A stretch of DNA of 64,000 nt from Streptomyces sp. SCUT-3 (GTDB taxonomy: Bacteria; Actinomycetota; Actinomycetes; Streptomycetales; Streptomycetaceae): assembly GCF_014083985.1 (NCBI RefSeq), contig NZ_CP046907.1, forward strand, positions 1,716,001-1,780,000, read 5' to 3'. Positions 54,681 to 64,000 of this stretch are shown one piece after another (within the stretch, counting starts at the first letter, position 1; the number at the start of each line of letters is the position of its first letter). A program made the position numbers and the translations under genes. Below the pieces are notes generated by a model, which saw only the letters and a list, made by a program, of their open reading frames with translations, searched no databases and was not told where the DNA came from.

Positions 54681-54719
54681 GGGTGCGCGAAGGGGGCCCC
54701 GCAGGCCCCCCGGCGGGGC

Positions 54720-55952
54720 CTACTGCTCGGCGGTCCACTCCTCCCAGGACATGTTCCAGCCGTTGAGGCCGTTGTCCGGGGCGACCTTCTTGTCCTTGGA
54801 GTTCTTGACCTCGACCACGTCGCCGACGATCGAGTTGTCGAAGAACCAGGCGGCCGGGGTGGTGCTGCCGCCGCCGCGCACGTCGCGCAGGCCGACGCAG
54901 CCGTGGCTGACGTTGGCCGAGCCGAACGTGCCGGCCGAGGCCCAGTAGTTGCCGTGGATGAAGGTGCCCGAGGTGGTCAGCCGCATGGCGTGCGGCACGT
55001 CCTTGATGTCGTACTCGCCGCCGAAGCCGACGGTGTCGCCGTTCATCCGGGTCACCTCGTACTTCTCGGTGATCACCATCTTCCCGTTGTAGGTCGTGGT
55101 GGCCGGGGCGCCGGCGGTGATCGGGAACGTCTTGACCGTCTTCCCGTCGCGCACGACCTTCATCGTCTTGGCCGCCGCGTCGACGGTGCTGACCTGGCTG
55201 CGCCCGACGGTGTACGTCACGTCCTTGGACTGGGTGCCGTAGACGCCCTCGGCGCCCTCGACGCCCCTCAGCCGCAGGCTCAGGGTGATCTTCGTCCCCT
55301 TGGCCCAGTACTTCTCGGGCCGGAAGTCCAGGCGGCGGTCGCCGAACCAGTGCCCCTCGACCGGCACCGACGGCGAGGCGGTGACCTTCACGGCCTCCTC
55401 GACGGCCTTCCGGTCGGTGATCGGCCGGTTGAAGTTGAGGGAGACCAGCATGCCCGCGCCGACGGTGTCGCCGTCCTCGGGCGTGAAGTGGCCGATGAAG
55501 GTGTCCTCCGGCACCACCGTGGTGAACACCGAGTGCCTGGCGGACCTGCGGCCGTCGGCGTCCTCGGCGACCGCGTCGACGCTGTACCGGGTGGCGTTCC
55601 ACAGCGCGTGGACCGGTTCCCAGGCGGTGCCGCCCCCGGTGATCCTGCCCTCGACCTCGTTGCCCTTGTCGTCCTTGACCTCGACCGAGGTCAGCTTCCC
55701 CTTGGCGGCGGTGACCTCGAGCGCGCCCGCGGTGGCCACGTCCTCCGCGCCGTCCTCGGGGAGGACGGTCACCACCGCCTGCGAGGCGGTCCTGTCGCCG
55801 CCGGCCTTCTGCTTCCCGTCCTTGCCCCCGTCGCCCGCATCGGCGCTGCCGCCGCCGCAGGCGGTGGCCACCAGCATCAGCATCCCGATCAGCAGCGCCG
55901 TCGGCGCCGCTCCCCTGCGGCCCCCCGGTGCCGCCGCCCGTATCGGCTTCAC
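54720..55952 (-). CDS. L,D-transpeptidase lipoprotein
   Basis: This cell-wall enzyme forms 3-3 cross-links between meso- or LL-diaminopimelic residues of peptidoglycan stems. The 410-residue protein starts at GTG 55952 (VKPIRAAAPGG) after a GGAGGGGAG site. The lipobox ends at C32 (MLVATAC). Two Ig-like domains follow (about 55-260), then the YkuD domain with FIHGNYW and the catalytic cysteine in NVSHGCVGLRD. The C-terminal extension ends WEEWTAEQ. The architecture matches actinobacterial Ldt proteins. It is divergent from glgX. Confidence 0.95.
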   Translation of the reverse strand: MKPIRAAAPGGRRGAAPTALLIGMLMLVATACGGGSADAGDGGKDGKQKAGGDRTASQAVVTVLPEDGAEDVATAGALEVTAAKGKLTSVEVKDDKGNEVEGRITGGGTAWEPVHALWNATRYSVDAVAEDADGRRSARHSVFTTVVPEDTFIGHFTPEDGDTVGAGMLVSLNFNRPITDRKAVEEAVKVTASPSVPVEGHWFGDRRLDFRPEKYWAKGTKITLSLRLRGVEGAEGVYGTQSKDVTYTVGRSQVSTVDAAAKTMKVVRDGKTVKTFPITAGAPATTTYNGKMVITEKYEVTRMNGDTVGFGGEYDIKDVPHAMRLTTSGTFIHGNYWASAGTFGSANVSHGCVGLRDVRGGGSTTPAAWFFDNSIVGDVVEVKNSKDKKVAPDNGLNGWNMSWEEWTAEQ

Positions 55953-56299
55953 CCTCTGCTCCCCTCCGCGGACGTCCCGCGAAAGGGGTGCGCGCAGCGC
56001 GCACCCCCCGGCCCGGGACGTCCCGGCCCGATTCACCTGATCCCCCTGGAAAGCGCGGGCCTTTCCGGCACACCGCGCTGATACAAGTCAGACAATCACA
56101 TTCCTTGCTGCGGACGGGGCACCGCCGTGTCACCGTTTGGTTCCAAGGGGTCCGTCCCGCCGTCACCCGGCAGTCCGGAAAAGGCCGGTGAGCGTGAGAG
56201 CCCGCACCGGTGCGGGAAGAAAGGGAGCAGGACCCTGCGGGGCCGGTCCGGAAAAGGGGACACCGCGACCGACCCGCGCGAGCAGCAGGAGGCGGTCAC
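55953..56299. promoter_or_regulatory. 347-bp divergent intergenic region between L,D-transpeptidase and glgX
   Basis: No gene is evident. A 9-bp palindromic hairpin (GGGGTGCGC / GCGCACCCC, 55985-56007) and an adjacent CCGGGACGTCCCGG palindrome lie in the leader of the L,D-transpeptidase transcript. The least GC-rich part, 56080-56110, is the likely promoter zone for one or both genes. An AGGAGG site at 56287 serves glgX. Confidence 0.45.
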
Positions 56300-58633
<2,334 letters not shown>

Positions 58634-58773
58634 ACCCGGGGCCGGCACCCGGCCCCGGGGCCCGTCCGGCCGGAGGATCCCCGGGCCCGGGCCGCCGGAC
58701 GCACCGCGGCCGGGAGCGGTCGTCCGAAAAACGGGGTGATCACTGTCAGTGCCTGCGTCTACCCTCGTGCGTG

Positions 58774-60729
58774 ATGGAGCAGACGCCCGCCACCGGCACT
58801 TCCCCGGACACGCCCGCCGCCCCCCGCACCGACACCGACACCGGTCCCGCCTCCGGCACCGGTCCCGCCTCCGGTCCCGCCTCCGGCACCGGTCCCGCCT
58901 CCGGTCCCGCGCCCTCCCCGGGCACGGCCGGGGAGGGCGGACCGTCCGCCGGACGCTCGCCCGTCCGCTCCCTGCTGCGCCTGTGGCCCTGGGTCAGGCC
59001 GGTGCGGGCCCGGCTGATCGGCTCCGCCGCGGCCGCCGTCACCGCCTCGTGCCTGGGGCTGCTGTTCCCCCTGGTGCTCAAGGAGATCGTCGACGGGCCC
59101 GTGGCCGACCGGGACCCGGCCGGCATCTGGCTGCCGGCCGTCGCGCTGCTCGGGCTGGGCGTGGCCGAGGTCCTGCTGTTCGGACTGCGCCGCTGGCTGG
59201 TCGCCCGGTCGATGGCGGGGGTCGAGACCCGCCTGCGCGCGGACCTCTACCGCCACCTGCAGCGGCTCCCCGTCGCCTTCCACGACCGCTGGGCCTCGGG
59301 GCAGCTGCTCTCGCGCGCCACCGGGGACCTGACCGTGCTGCGGATGTTCCTGGCGTTCGTCCTGGTCTTCCTCGTGGTCAACGGCACCACGATCGTGGTC
59401 GGACTGGGCATCCTGCTCGCCCAGGACTGGCTGCTCGGGCTGGTCCTCCTGGCCCCCACCCTGCCGCTGATCGCCGTCTGCTCGCTGTTCGAGACGCGGT
59501 ACGCCCTGCAGACCCGCCGGGCCCAGGACCAGGCCGGGGACCTGGCCACGGTGATCGAGGAGTCGGTGCTCGGCATCCGGGTGATCAAGGCGTTCGGCCG
59601 GCACCGCAGCCAGGCCCGGGCCTTCCACCGGCAGTCCGAGCAGCTTCGCGGCACCGAACTGCGCAAGGCCCGGCTGCTGTCCGACCTGTGGGCGGTCGTC
59701 ATCGGCCTGCCCGAGCTCGCCATGGGCGCGGCGCTGGTGATCGGCTGCGTGCAGGTGGCGGACGGGGACCTGTCGGCGGGGACGCTGGTGGCGTTCCTGG
59801 CCGTCGCCCTCGCCCTGCGCTGGCCCGTGGACTCGATCGGCTGGATGCTGGCGTTCAGCAACGAGGCGGCCACCGCGGCCGACCGCTACTTCGAGGTGAT
59901 GGACTCGCCCCCCGCGGACCCGGACGGCGAGGACCTCCCCCTGCGCCGGGACGGCCTGCGGTTCGAGGGGGTGCGCTTCCGCCACCCGGACGCCCCGCCC
60001 GGCTCCCCCGACCTGCTGCGCGGGGTGGACCTGCACGTGCGCCCGGGCGAGACGATGGCCCTGGTCGGGGCCACGGGATCGGGCAAGACCACGTTGACGT
60101 CCCTGGTCCCGCGCCTGCACGAGGCGACCGGCGGGCGGATCCTCCTGGACGGGGCGGACGTCTCCCGGCTGCCCCGGGAGCGGCTGCGCGAACTCGTCGC
60201 CGTGGCCTTCGAGGACCCGGTCCTCTTCTCCGCCACGGTGCGCGAGAACGTCCTGATGGGCGCCGAGGGGGCCGGCGAGGAGGCCCTGCTCCGGGCACTG
60301 GAGACGGCGCAGGCGCAGTTCGTGCACGGGCTGCCCGAGGGGCCGGACACCGAGGTGGGCGAGCAGGGGCTGAGCCTGTCCGGCGGCCAGCGGCAGCGCC
60401 TCGCGCTGGCCAGGGCCGTGGTCGGCTCGCCCCGCTTCCTGGTCCTGGACGACCCCCTCTCGGCCCTGGACGTGCACACCGAGTCGCTGGTGGAGGCGGC
60501 GCTGCGCCGGGTCCTGGCCACCACCACCGCGCTGGTCGTGGCGCACCGGCCGTCCACGGTGCTGCTGGCCGACCGGGTGGCCCTGCTGGACGGCGGCCGG
60601 ATCGCCGCCGTCGGCACCCACCACGAACTGCTGGAGCGCTGCCCGCGGTACCGCGAACTGATGTCCGGCCGGGCCGTGCCCGCCGAGGACGGCCGTGACG
60701 GGACTCCGGAGAGGACCCCAGCCCCATGA
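58774..60729 (+). CDS. ABC exporter half-transporter with degenerate ATP site (subunit 1)
   Basis: This 651-residue fusion of six membrane helices and an ATPase belongs to the multidrug exporter class. The N-terminal 50 residues are Thr/Gly/Pro/Ala/Ser repeats. Walker A is VGATGSGKTTL and the signature LSLSGGQRQR is canonical. The Q-loop glutamine is replaced by Glu (VAFEDPVLFSATV, 60211) and the catalytic Glu after Walker B by Asp (LVLDDPLSALD, 60451). These changes mark the degenerate half of a heterodimeric exporter. The stop overlaps the next gene (ATGA), so the two subunits are co-translated. ATG 58774; a GTG at 58771 is also in frame. Cargo unknown. Confidence 0.93.
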   Translation: MEQTPATGTSPDTPAAPRTDTDTGPASGTGPASGPASGTGPASGPAPSPGTAGEGGPSAGRSPVRSLLRLWPWVRPVRARLIGSAAAAVTASCLGLLFPLVLKEIVDGPVADRDPAGIWLPAVALLGLGVAEVLLFGLRRWLVARSMAGVETRLRADLYRHLQRLPVAFHDRWASGQLLSRATGDLTVLRMFLAFVLVFLVVNGTTIVVGLGILLAQDWLLGLVLLAPTLPLIAVCSLFETRYALQTRRAQDQAGDLATVIEESVLGIRVIKAFGRHRSQARAFHRQSEQLRGTELRKARLLSDLWAVVIGLPELAMGAALVIGCVQVADGDLSAGTLVAFLAVALALRWPVDSIGWMLAFSNEAATAADRYFEVMDSPPADPDGEDLPLRRDGLRFEGVRFRHPDAPPGSPDLLRGVDLHVRPGETMALVGATGSGKTTLTSLVPRLHEATGGRILLDGADVSRLPRERLRELVAVAFEDPVLFSATVRENVLMGAEGAGEEALLRALETAQAQFVHGLPEGPDTEVGEQGLSLSGGQRQRLALARAVVGSPRFLVLDDPLSALDVHTESLVEAALRRVLATTTALVVAHRPSTVLLADRVALLDGGRIAAVGTHHELLERCPRYRELMSGRAVPAEDGRDGTPERTPAP

Positions 60730-62744
60730 CGACGAGCACGTCCCGCGCACAGGACCGCCCGGAGCCGCACGACCGTCCGGAGCCGCAGGAGCACGCGGAG
60801 CCGCACGACCGTCCGGAGCCGCAGGAGCACGCGGAGCCGCAGGACCGCCCGGAGAAGGCCCCCGCCGACGGGCGCACGGCCGGGAAGGCCCCCTCCGCGG
60901 GGCCGCCCGCCGAGGACTCCCCCGCCGAAAACGCCCCCGTCGAGGAGGCCTCCGCCGAGGAGGCCCTCGCCGAGGAGGACATCCCGGTTCCGCCGGGGGC
61001 CGCGGCCTCGCTGCTGCGTTCCCTGCTGCTCCCGCACCGGCTGCGCGTCGGCCTGGCCCTGCTCCTGCTGCTGCTGCAGCAGGCCTGTGCCCAGGCGGGG
61101 CCGCTGCTGGTGGCGTTCGCCATCGACCGGGCGGTGCCCGCGCTGCGCCGGGGCGATTTTGGGGTGCTGGTCGCGGTGGCCGCGGCGTACGGGGTGTCCG
61201 CGGTGGGCAGTGCCGTGCTCCAGCGCGGGTACGTCCGCACCACCGCCACGGTGAGCCAGTCGGTGCTGCTGGACCTGCGCGGCCGGATCTTCCGCCACAC
61301 CCAGGCGCTGAGCCTGGACTTCCACGAGCGGTACACCTCGGGCCGGATCGTCTCCCGGGCCACCTCGGACGTGGACGCCCTCCGCGACCTGCTGGACGAG
61401 GGACTGGGGGAGCTGCTGTCGGTGTGCGTGTCGGTGGTGTACATCACCGCCGTGCTGCTGGCCGCGGACTGGCGGATGGGGTCGGTGGCGGTGGCGTCCA
61501 CGGTCCCGCTGTACCTGGTGGTGCGGTCGTTCCGGCGCCGGTCCGCCGGCGTCTTCCGCCGCAACCGCACCGCGGTGGCGCAGGTCATCGTGAAGTTCTC
61601 CGAGACGATGAACGGCATCCGCCCCGTGCAGGCGTTCCGCCGGGAGCGGGCCAACGACGCCGCCTTCGGGCGGCTGAACGACGCCTACGGCCGGACGGTG
61701 GGCGACGGGGTCCTGGAGATGGCCCGGTACGTGGTGCTCTCCCGGCTGGTGGCGAACACCACGGTGGCGGGCGTGGTGGTGTGGGGGGCGTACCGGGTGG
61801 CCGACGGCACCCTGGCGCTGGGGGTGCTGGCCGCTTTCGTGCTGTACCTGCGGCGGCTGTACGACCCGATCGACCGGCTGGGCATGTTCCTGAACTCCTA
61901 CCAGTCGGCCGCCGCCGCGCTGGAGAAGATCGCCGGTCTGCTGGCCCGGCGCCCGGCGGTGCCCGAGCCGTCGCGTCCGGTGCCGCTGCCGGAGCGCGGG
62001 GCCGGGCGGGGGCGCGAGGTGGTCTTCGAGGGCGTGGCCTTCGAGTACCGCCCGGGGGTGCCGGTGCTGCCGGAGTTCTCCCTGCGGATCCCGGCCGGGC
62101 AGACGGTCGCGGTGGTGGGGGCGACGGGCGCCGGCAAGTCGACGCTGGCGAAGCTGCTGGCCCGGTTCTACGACCCGTCGGCGGGCCGGGTGCTGCTGGA
62201 CGGGGTGGACCTGCGGGAGTTGGCGTCCCCTCAGCTGCGCAGCGGCGTGGTGATGGTGACCCAGGAGTCGTTCCTGTTCTCGGGGACGGTGGCGGAGAAC
62301 ATCGCGGTGGGCCGCCCCGACGCCACGCGGGAGCAGGTGGAGGCGGCGGCGCGGGCGATCGGGGCGCACGAGTTCGTCGCGTCGCTGCCGGAGGGCTACG
62401 ACACGGACGTGCGCAAGCGCGGCGGGCGGATCTCGGCCGGGCAGCGGCAGTTGGTGGCGTTCGCCCGGGCCCTGCTGGCGGACCCGTCGGTGCTGGTCCT
62501 GGACGAGGCGACCTCCTCGCTGGACGTGCCGGGCGAGCAGGCGGTGCAGCGGGCGATGCACACGGCGCTGCGCGGGCGGACCGCCGTGATCGTCGCGCAC
62601 CGGCTGTCGACGGTGGAGATCGCCGACCGGGTGCTGGTGATGGAGGCCGGACGGATCGTCGAGGACGGGACGCCGGCCGAACTCATCGGCGGCACCGGCA
62701 GGTTCGCCGGCCTGCACCGGGCATGGCGGGACAGTCTGGTGTGA
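60726..62744 (+). CDS. ABC exporter half-transporter with canonical ATP site (subunit 2)
   Basis: This 672-residue partner of the preceding gene has a hydrophilic N-terminus of about 85 residues with two perfect-length 12-residue repeats (RPEPQEHAEP type, 60771-60842) and acidic Ala/Glu segments. Six membrane helices and an ATPase follow. Walker A is VGATGAGKSTL, the Q-loop VMVTQESFLFSGTV, Walker B VLVLDEATSSLD with the catalytic Glu, and the H-loop VIVAHRLSTVE. Its signature is ISAGQ rather than LSGGQ, the expected partner change for a degenerate composite site. No cargo gene is adjacent. Confidence 0.93.
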   Translation: MTTSTSRAQDRPEPHDRPEPQEHAEPHDRPEPQEHAEPQDRPEKAPADGRTAGKAPSAGPPAEDSPAENAPVEEASAEEALAEEDIPVPPGAAASLLRSLLLPHRLRVGLALLLLLLQQACAQAGPLLVAFAIDRAVPALRRGDFGVLVAVAAAYGVSAVGSAVLQRGYVRTTATVSQSVLLDLRGRIFRHTQALSLDFHERYTSGRIVSRATSDVDALRDLLDEGLGELLSVCVSVVYITAVLLAADWRMGSVAVASTVPLYLVVRSFRRRSAGVFRRNRTAVAQVIVKFSETMNGIRPVQAFRRERANDAAFGRLNDAYGRTVGDGVLEMARYVVLSRLVANTTVAGVVVWGAYRVADGTLALGVLAAFVLYLRRLYDPIDRLGMFLNSYQSAAAALEKIAGLLARRPAVPEPSRPVPLPERGAGRGREVVFEGVAFEYRPGVPVLPEFSLRIPAGQTVAVVGATGAGKSTLAKLLARFYDPSAGRVLLDGVDLRELASPQLRSGVVMVTQESFLFSGTVAENIAVGRPDATREQVEAAARAIGAHEFVASLPEGYDTDVRKRGGRISAGQRQLVAFARALLADPSVLVLDEATSSLDVPGEQAVQRAMHTALRGRTAVIVAHRLSTVEIADRVLVMEAGRIVEDGTPAELIGGTGRFAGLHRAWRDSLV

Positions 62745-62751
62745 ACCGGGA

Positions 62752-62776
62752 CGTCCGGGCGTTCGCTGTCCGGACG
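62752..62776 (+). terminator. Terminator-like hairpin after the ABC exporter
   Basis: A 7-bp stem (CGTCCGG / CCGGACG) with an 11-base loop is followed after a few bases by TTTCTT. It lies 7 bases after the exporter stop. Confidence 0.5.
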
Positions 62777-62825
62777 GCGGGAGTTTCTTAACGGACGCTT
62801 TACAGAACTCCGCACTTTCAATGGG

Positions 62826-62846
62826 TGACAAGTACACGTCACAAGT
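62826..62846 (+). promoter_or_regulatory. Candidate operator: direct repeats upstream of the M4 protease gene
   Basis: TGACAAGT (62826) and TCACAAGT (62839) are 13 bases apart, just downstream of an AT-richer stretch (62785-62825) likely to hold the promoter. The spacing near one helical turn suggests a regulator site. The bound protein is unknown. Confidence 0.35.
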
Positions 62847-62988
62847 GGCACGCTCTCCCCCGTCCGTCGCACACCGGTTCCCCTTTCGGTCGCACGGACG
62901 ACTGCGCTCCGCCCGGTCGGCCACCGTCGCCCGGTTCCCCACCCGGCCGCCCCCACCACGCGGCCGAAGCGCACGAGGAGACCCCACC

Positions 62989-64000
62989 GTGTCCCGTCCC
63001 GCCCACAGACGTGCCGCCACCGGCGCCCTGCTCGCCGCCTCCGCCCTCCTGGCGGCCGGCCTGCAGGTCACCGCCGCCCAGGCCACCCCCACCGCCCCCG
63101 CCGCCGCGAAGCCCAAGGCCGACGCCGGCGCGATGCCCGTCAAGCTCTCGGCCGCCGAGCGCGGCTCCCTGCTGGCCACCGCCGCGGACCGCGCCGACGC
63201 CACCGCCGACCGCCTGGGCCTCGGCTCCCAGGAGGAGCTGCGGGTCGTCGACGTCGTCAAGGACGCCGACGGCAGCGTGCACACCCGCTACAACCGCACC
63301 TTCGCGGGCCTCCCCGTGCTCGGCGGCGACCTGGTGGTCCACCAGAAGCCCTCCGGCGCGCACGAGGGCGTCACCAAGGCGGTCAAGGCCGACGTCAAGG
63401 TCTCCTCCACCGAGGCGAAGGTCACCGCCAAGGCCGCCAAGGCCAAGGCCGTCGAGGCCGCCGAGGCCGAGAAGGCCGACGACCCGGCCGCCAAGAGCGC
63501 CCGCAAGGTGGTCTGGGCCGCCGACGGCAGGCCCACCCTGGCCTGGGAGACGGTGGTCACCGGCCTGCAGCACGACGGGACCCCCAGCGAGCTGCACGTC
63601 ATCACCGACGCGAAGACCGGCAAGGAGCTGTACAGCTACGAGGCTGTCCACACCGGCACCGGCACCGGCCAGTACAACGGCAGCGTCACCATCGGCACCA
63701 CGCTGTCGGGCAGCACCTACCAGCTGAACGACACCACCCGCGGCGGCCACAAGACCTACGACCTCAACGGCGGGTCCTCCGGCACCGGCACCCTGTTCAC
63801 CGACGCCGACGACGTGTGGGGCAACGGCCTGCCGAGCAACCGGCAGACCGCCGGCGTGGACGCCCACTACGGCGCGCAGGCCACCTGGGACTACTACAAG
63901 AACGTCCACGGCCGCAACGGCATCCGCAACGACGGCAAGGCCGCCTACAGCCGGGTCCACTACGGCAACGCCTACGTCAACGCCTTCTGGTCCGACTCCT
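62989..64000 (+). CDS. Secreted M4 family metalloprotease (thermolysin-like), 3' end cut by the window
   Basis: This is the precursor of a secreted zinc neutral protease. GTG 62989 has GAGGAG 8 bases upstream. A signal peptide (residues 1-32, ends QATP) leads to an FTP propeptide domain (TRYNRTFAGLPVLGGDLVVHQ), a PepSY-type part (LAWETVVTGLQHDG), and then the mature catalytic N-terminus (TGQYNGSVTIGT, GVDAHYGAQATWDYYKNVHGR). The HExxH zinc motif must lie beyond the window, so the ending is incomplete at 337 residues. It could supply peptides to the importer in this window. Confidence 0.93.
   Translation, partial: MSRPAHRRAATGALLAASALLAAGLQVTAAQATPTAPAAAKPKADAGAMPVKLSAAERGSLLATAADRADATADRLGLGSQEELRVVDVVKDADGSVHTRYNRTFAGLPVLGGDLVVHQKPSGAHEGVTKAVKADVKVSSTEAKVTAKAAKAKAVEAAEAEKADDPAAKSARKVVWAADGRPTLAWETVVTGLQHDGTPSELHVITDAKTGKELYSYEAVHTGTGTGQYNGSVTIGTTLSGSTYQLNDTTRGGHKTYDLNGGSSGTGTLFTDADDVWGNGLPSNRQTAGVDAHYGAQATWDYYKNVHGRNGIRNDGKAAYSRVHYGNAYVNAFWSDS

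Overview
The window is actinomycete chromosome, almost certainly Streptomyces or a close relative. The base composition is very GC-rich, third codon positions are almost all G or C, GTG starts and 4-bp GTGA/ATGA stop-start overlaps are common, and the families are typical of the genus (XRE/DUF5753 with DUF397, LAL-type LuxR regulators, SseB-like proteins, Tat-exported PhoD, META lipoproteins). From memory the gene order follows the core region of S. coelicolor around SCO5447-SCO5501, read in descending order. I see no rRNA, tRNA, IS element, prophage or CRISPR array.

Layout. 0-6 kb: aldo/keto reductase, PQQ-type sugar dehydrogenase lipoprotein, large LAL regulator. 6-10 kb: gatCAB with a small membrane-protein gene between gatA and gatB. 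10-19 kb: a GGDEF-EAL protein (RmdB-like), ligA, a MetE-like protein, an SDR, mnmA and a cysteine desulfurase (the last two fit tRNA thiolation). 19-24 kb: thioesterase, polytopic membrane protein, and a coupled pair ending in secreted alkaline phosphatase PhoD. 24-31 kb: a complete Opp/Dpp-type peptide importer in the order permease C, binding lipoprotein, permease B, ATPase D, ATPase F, with a TRIC-type channel gene coupled to its end. 31-42 kb: glycine/serine metabolism, comprising a tandem glycine riboswitch, gcvT, gcvH, glyA and sdaA, with two SseB-like genes, a DUF885 peptidase, a repeat-rich secreted protein and an AAA ATPase nearby. 42-44 kb: Trk/Ktr potassium uptake pair. 44-53.6 kb: a mosaic of accessory genes (XRE/DUF397 switch pair, two paralogous serine hydrolases around a META lipoprotein, PI-PLC-like phosphodiesterase, divergent terpene synthase, anti-sigma-type ATPase). 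53.8-64 kb: crotonase, L,D-transpeptidase, GlgX debranching enzyme, a heterodimeric ABC exporter, and an M4 metalloprotease cut off by the window end.

Functional links. Glycine sensed by the riboswitch should switch on gcvT. GcvT/GcvH, GlyA and SdaA interconvert and degrade glycine and serine, and the SseB-like proteins may belong to the same homeostasis module. The peptide importer, DUF885 peptidase and M4 protease are all consistent with peptide use.

Data caution. Between 1.4 and 17.7 kb, six conserved genes (seven sites) show single-base-type frame breaks, nearly all at short G/C runs that look one base too short. The 46 kb that follow show at most one ambiguous case. This looks like a local sequence-quality problem rather than gene decay, and those genes are annotated here as CDS spanning the break. 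The best candidates for new biology are the terpene synthase with an altered Asp-rich motif, the repeat-rich secreted protein beside the glycine operon, the duplicated serine-hydrolase unit, and the coupled leader ORF in front of the phoD pair.
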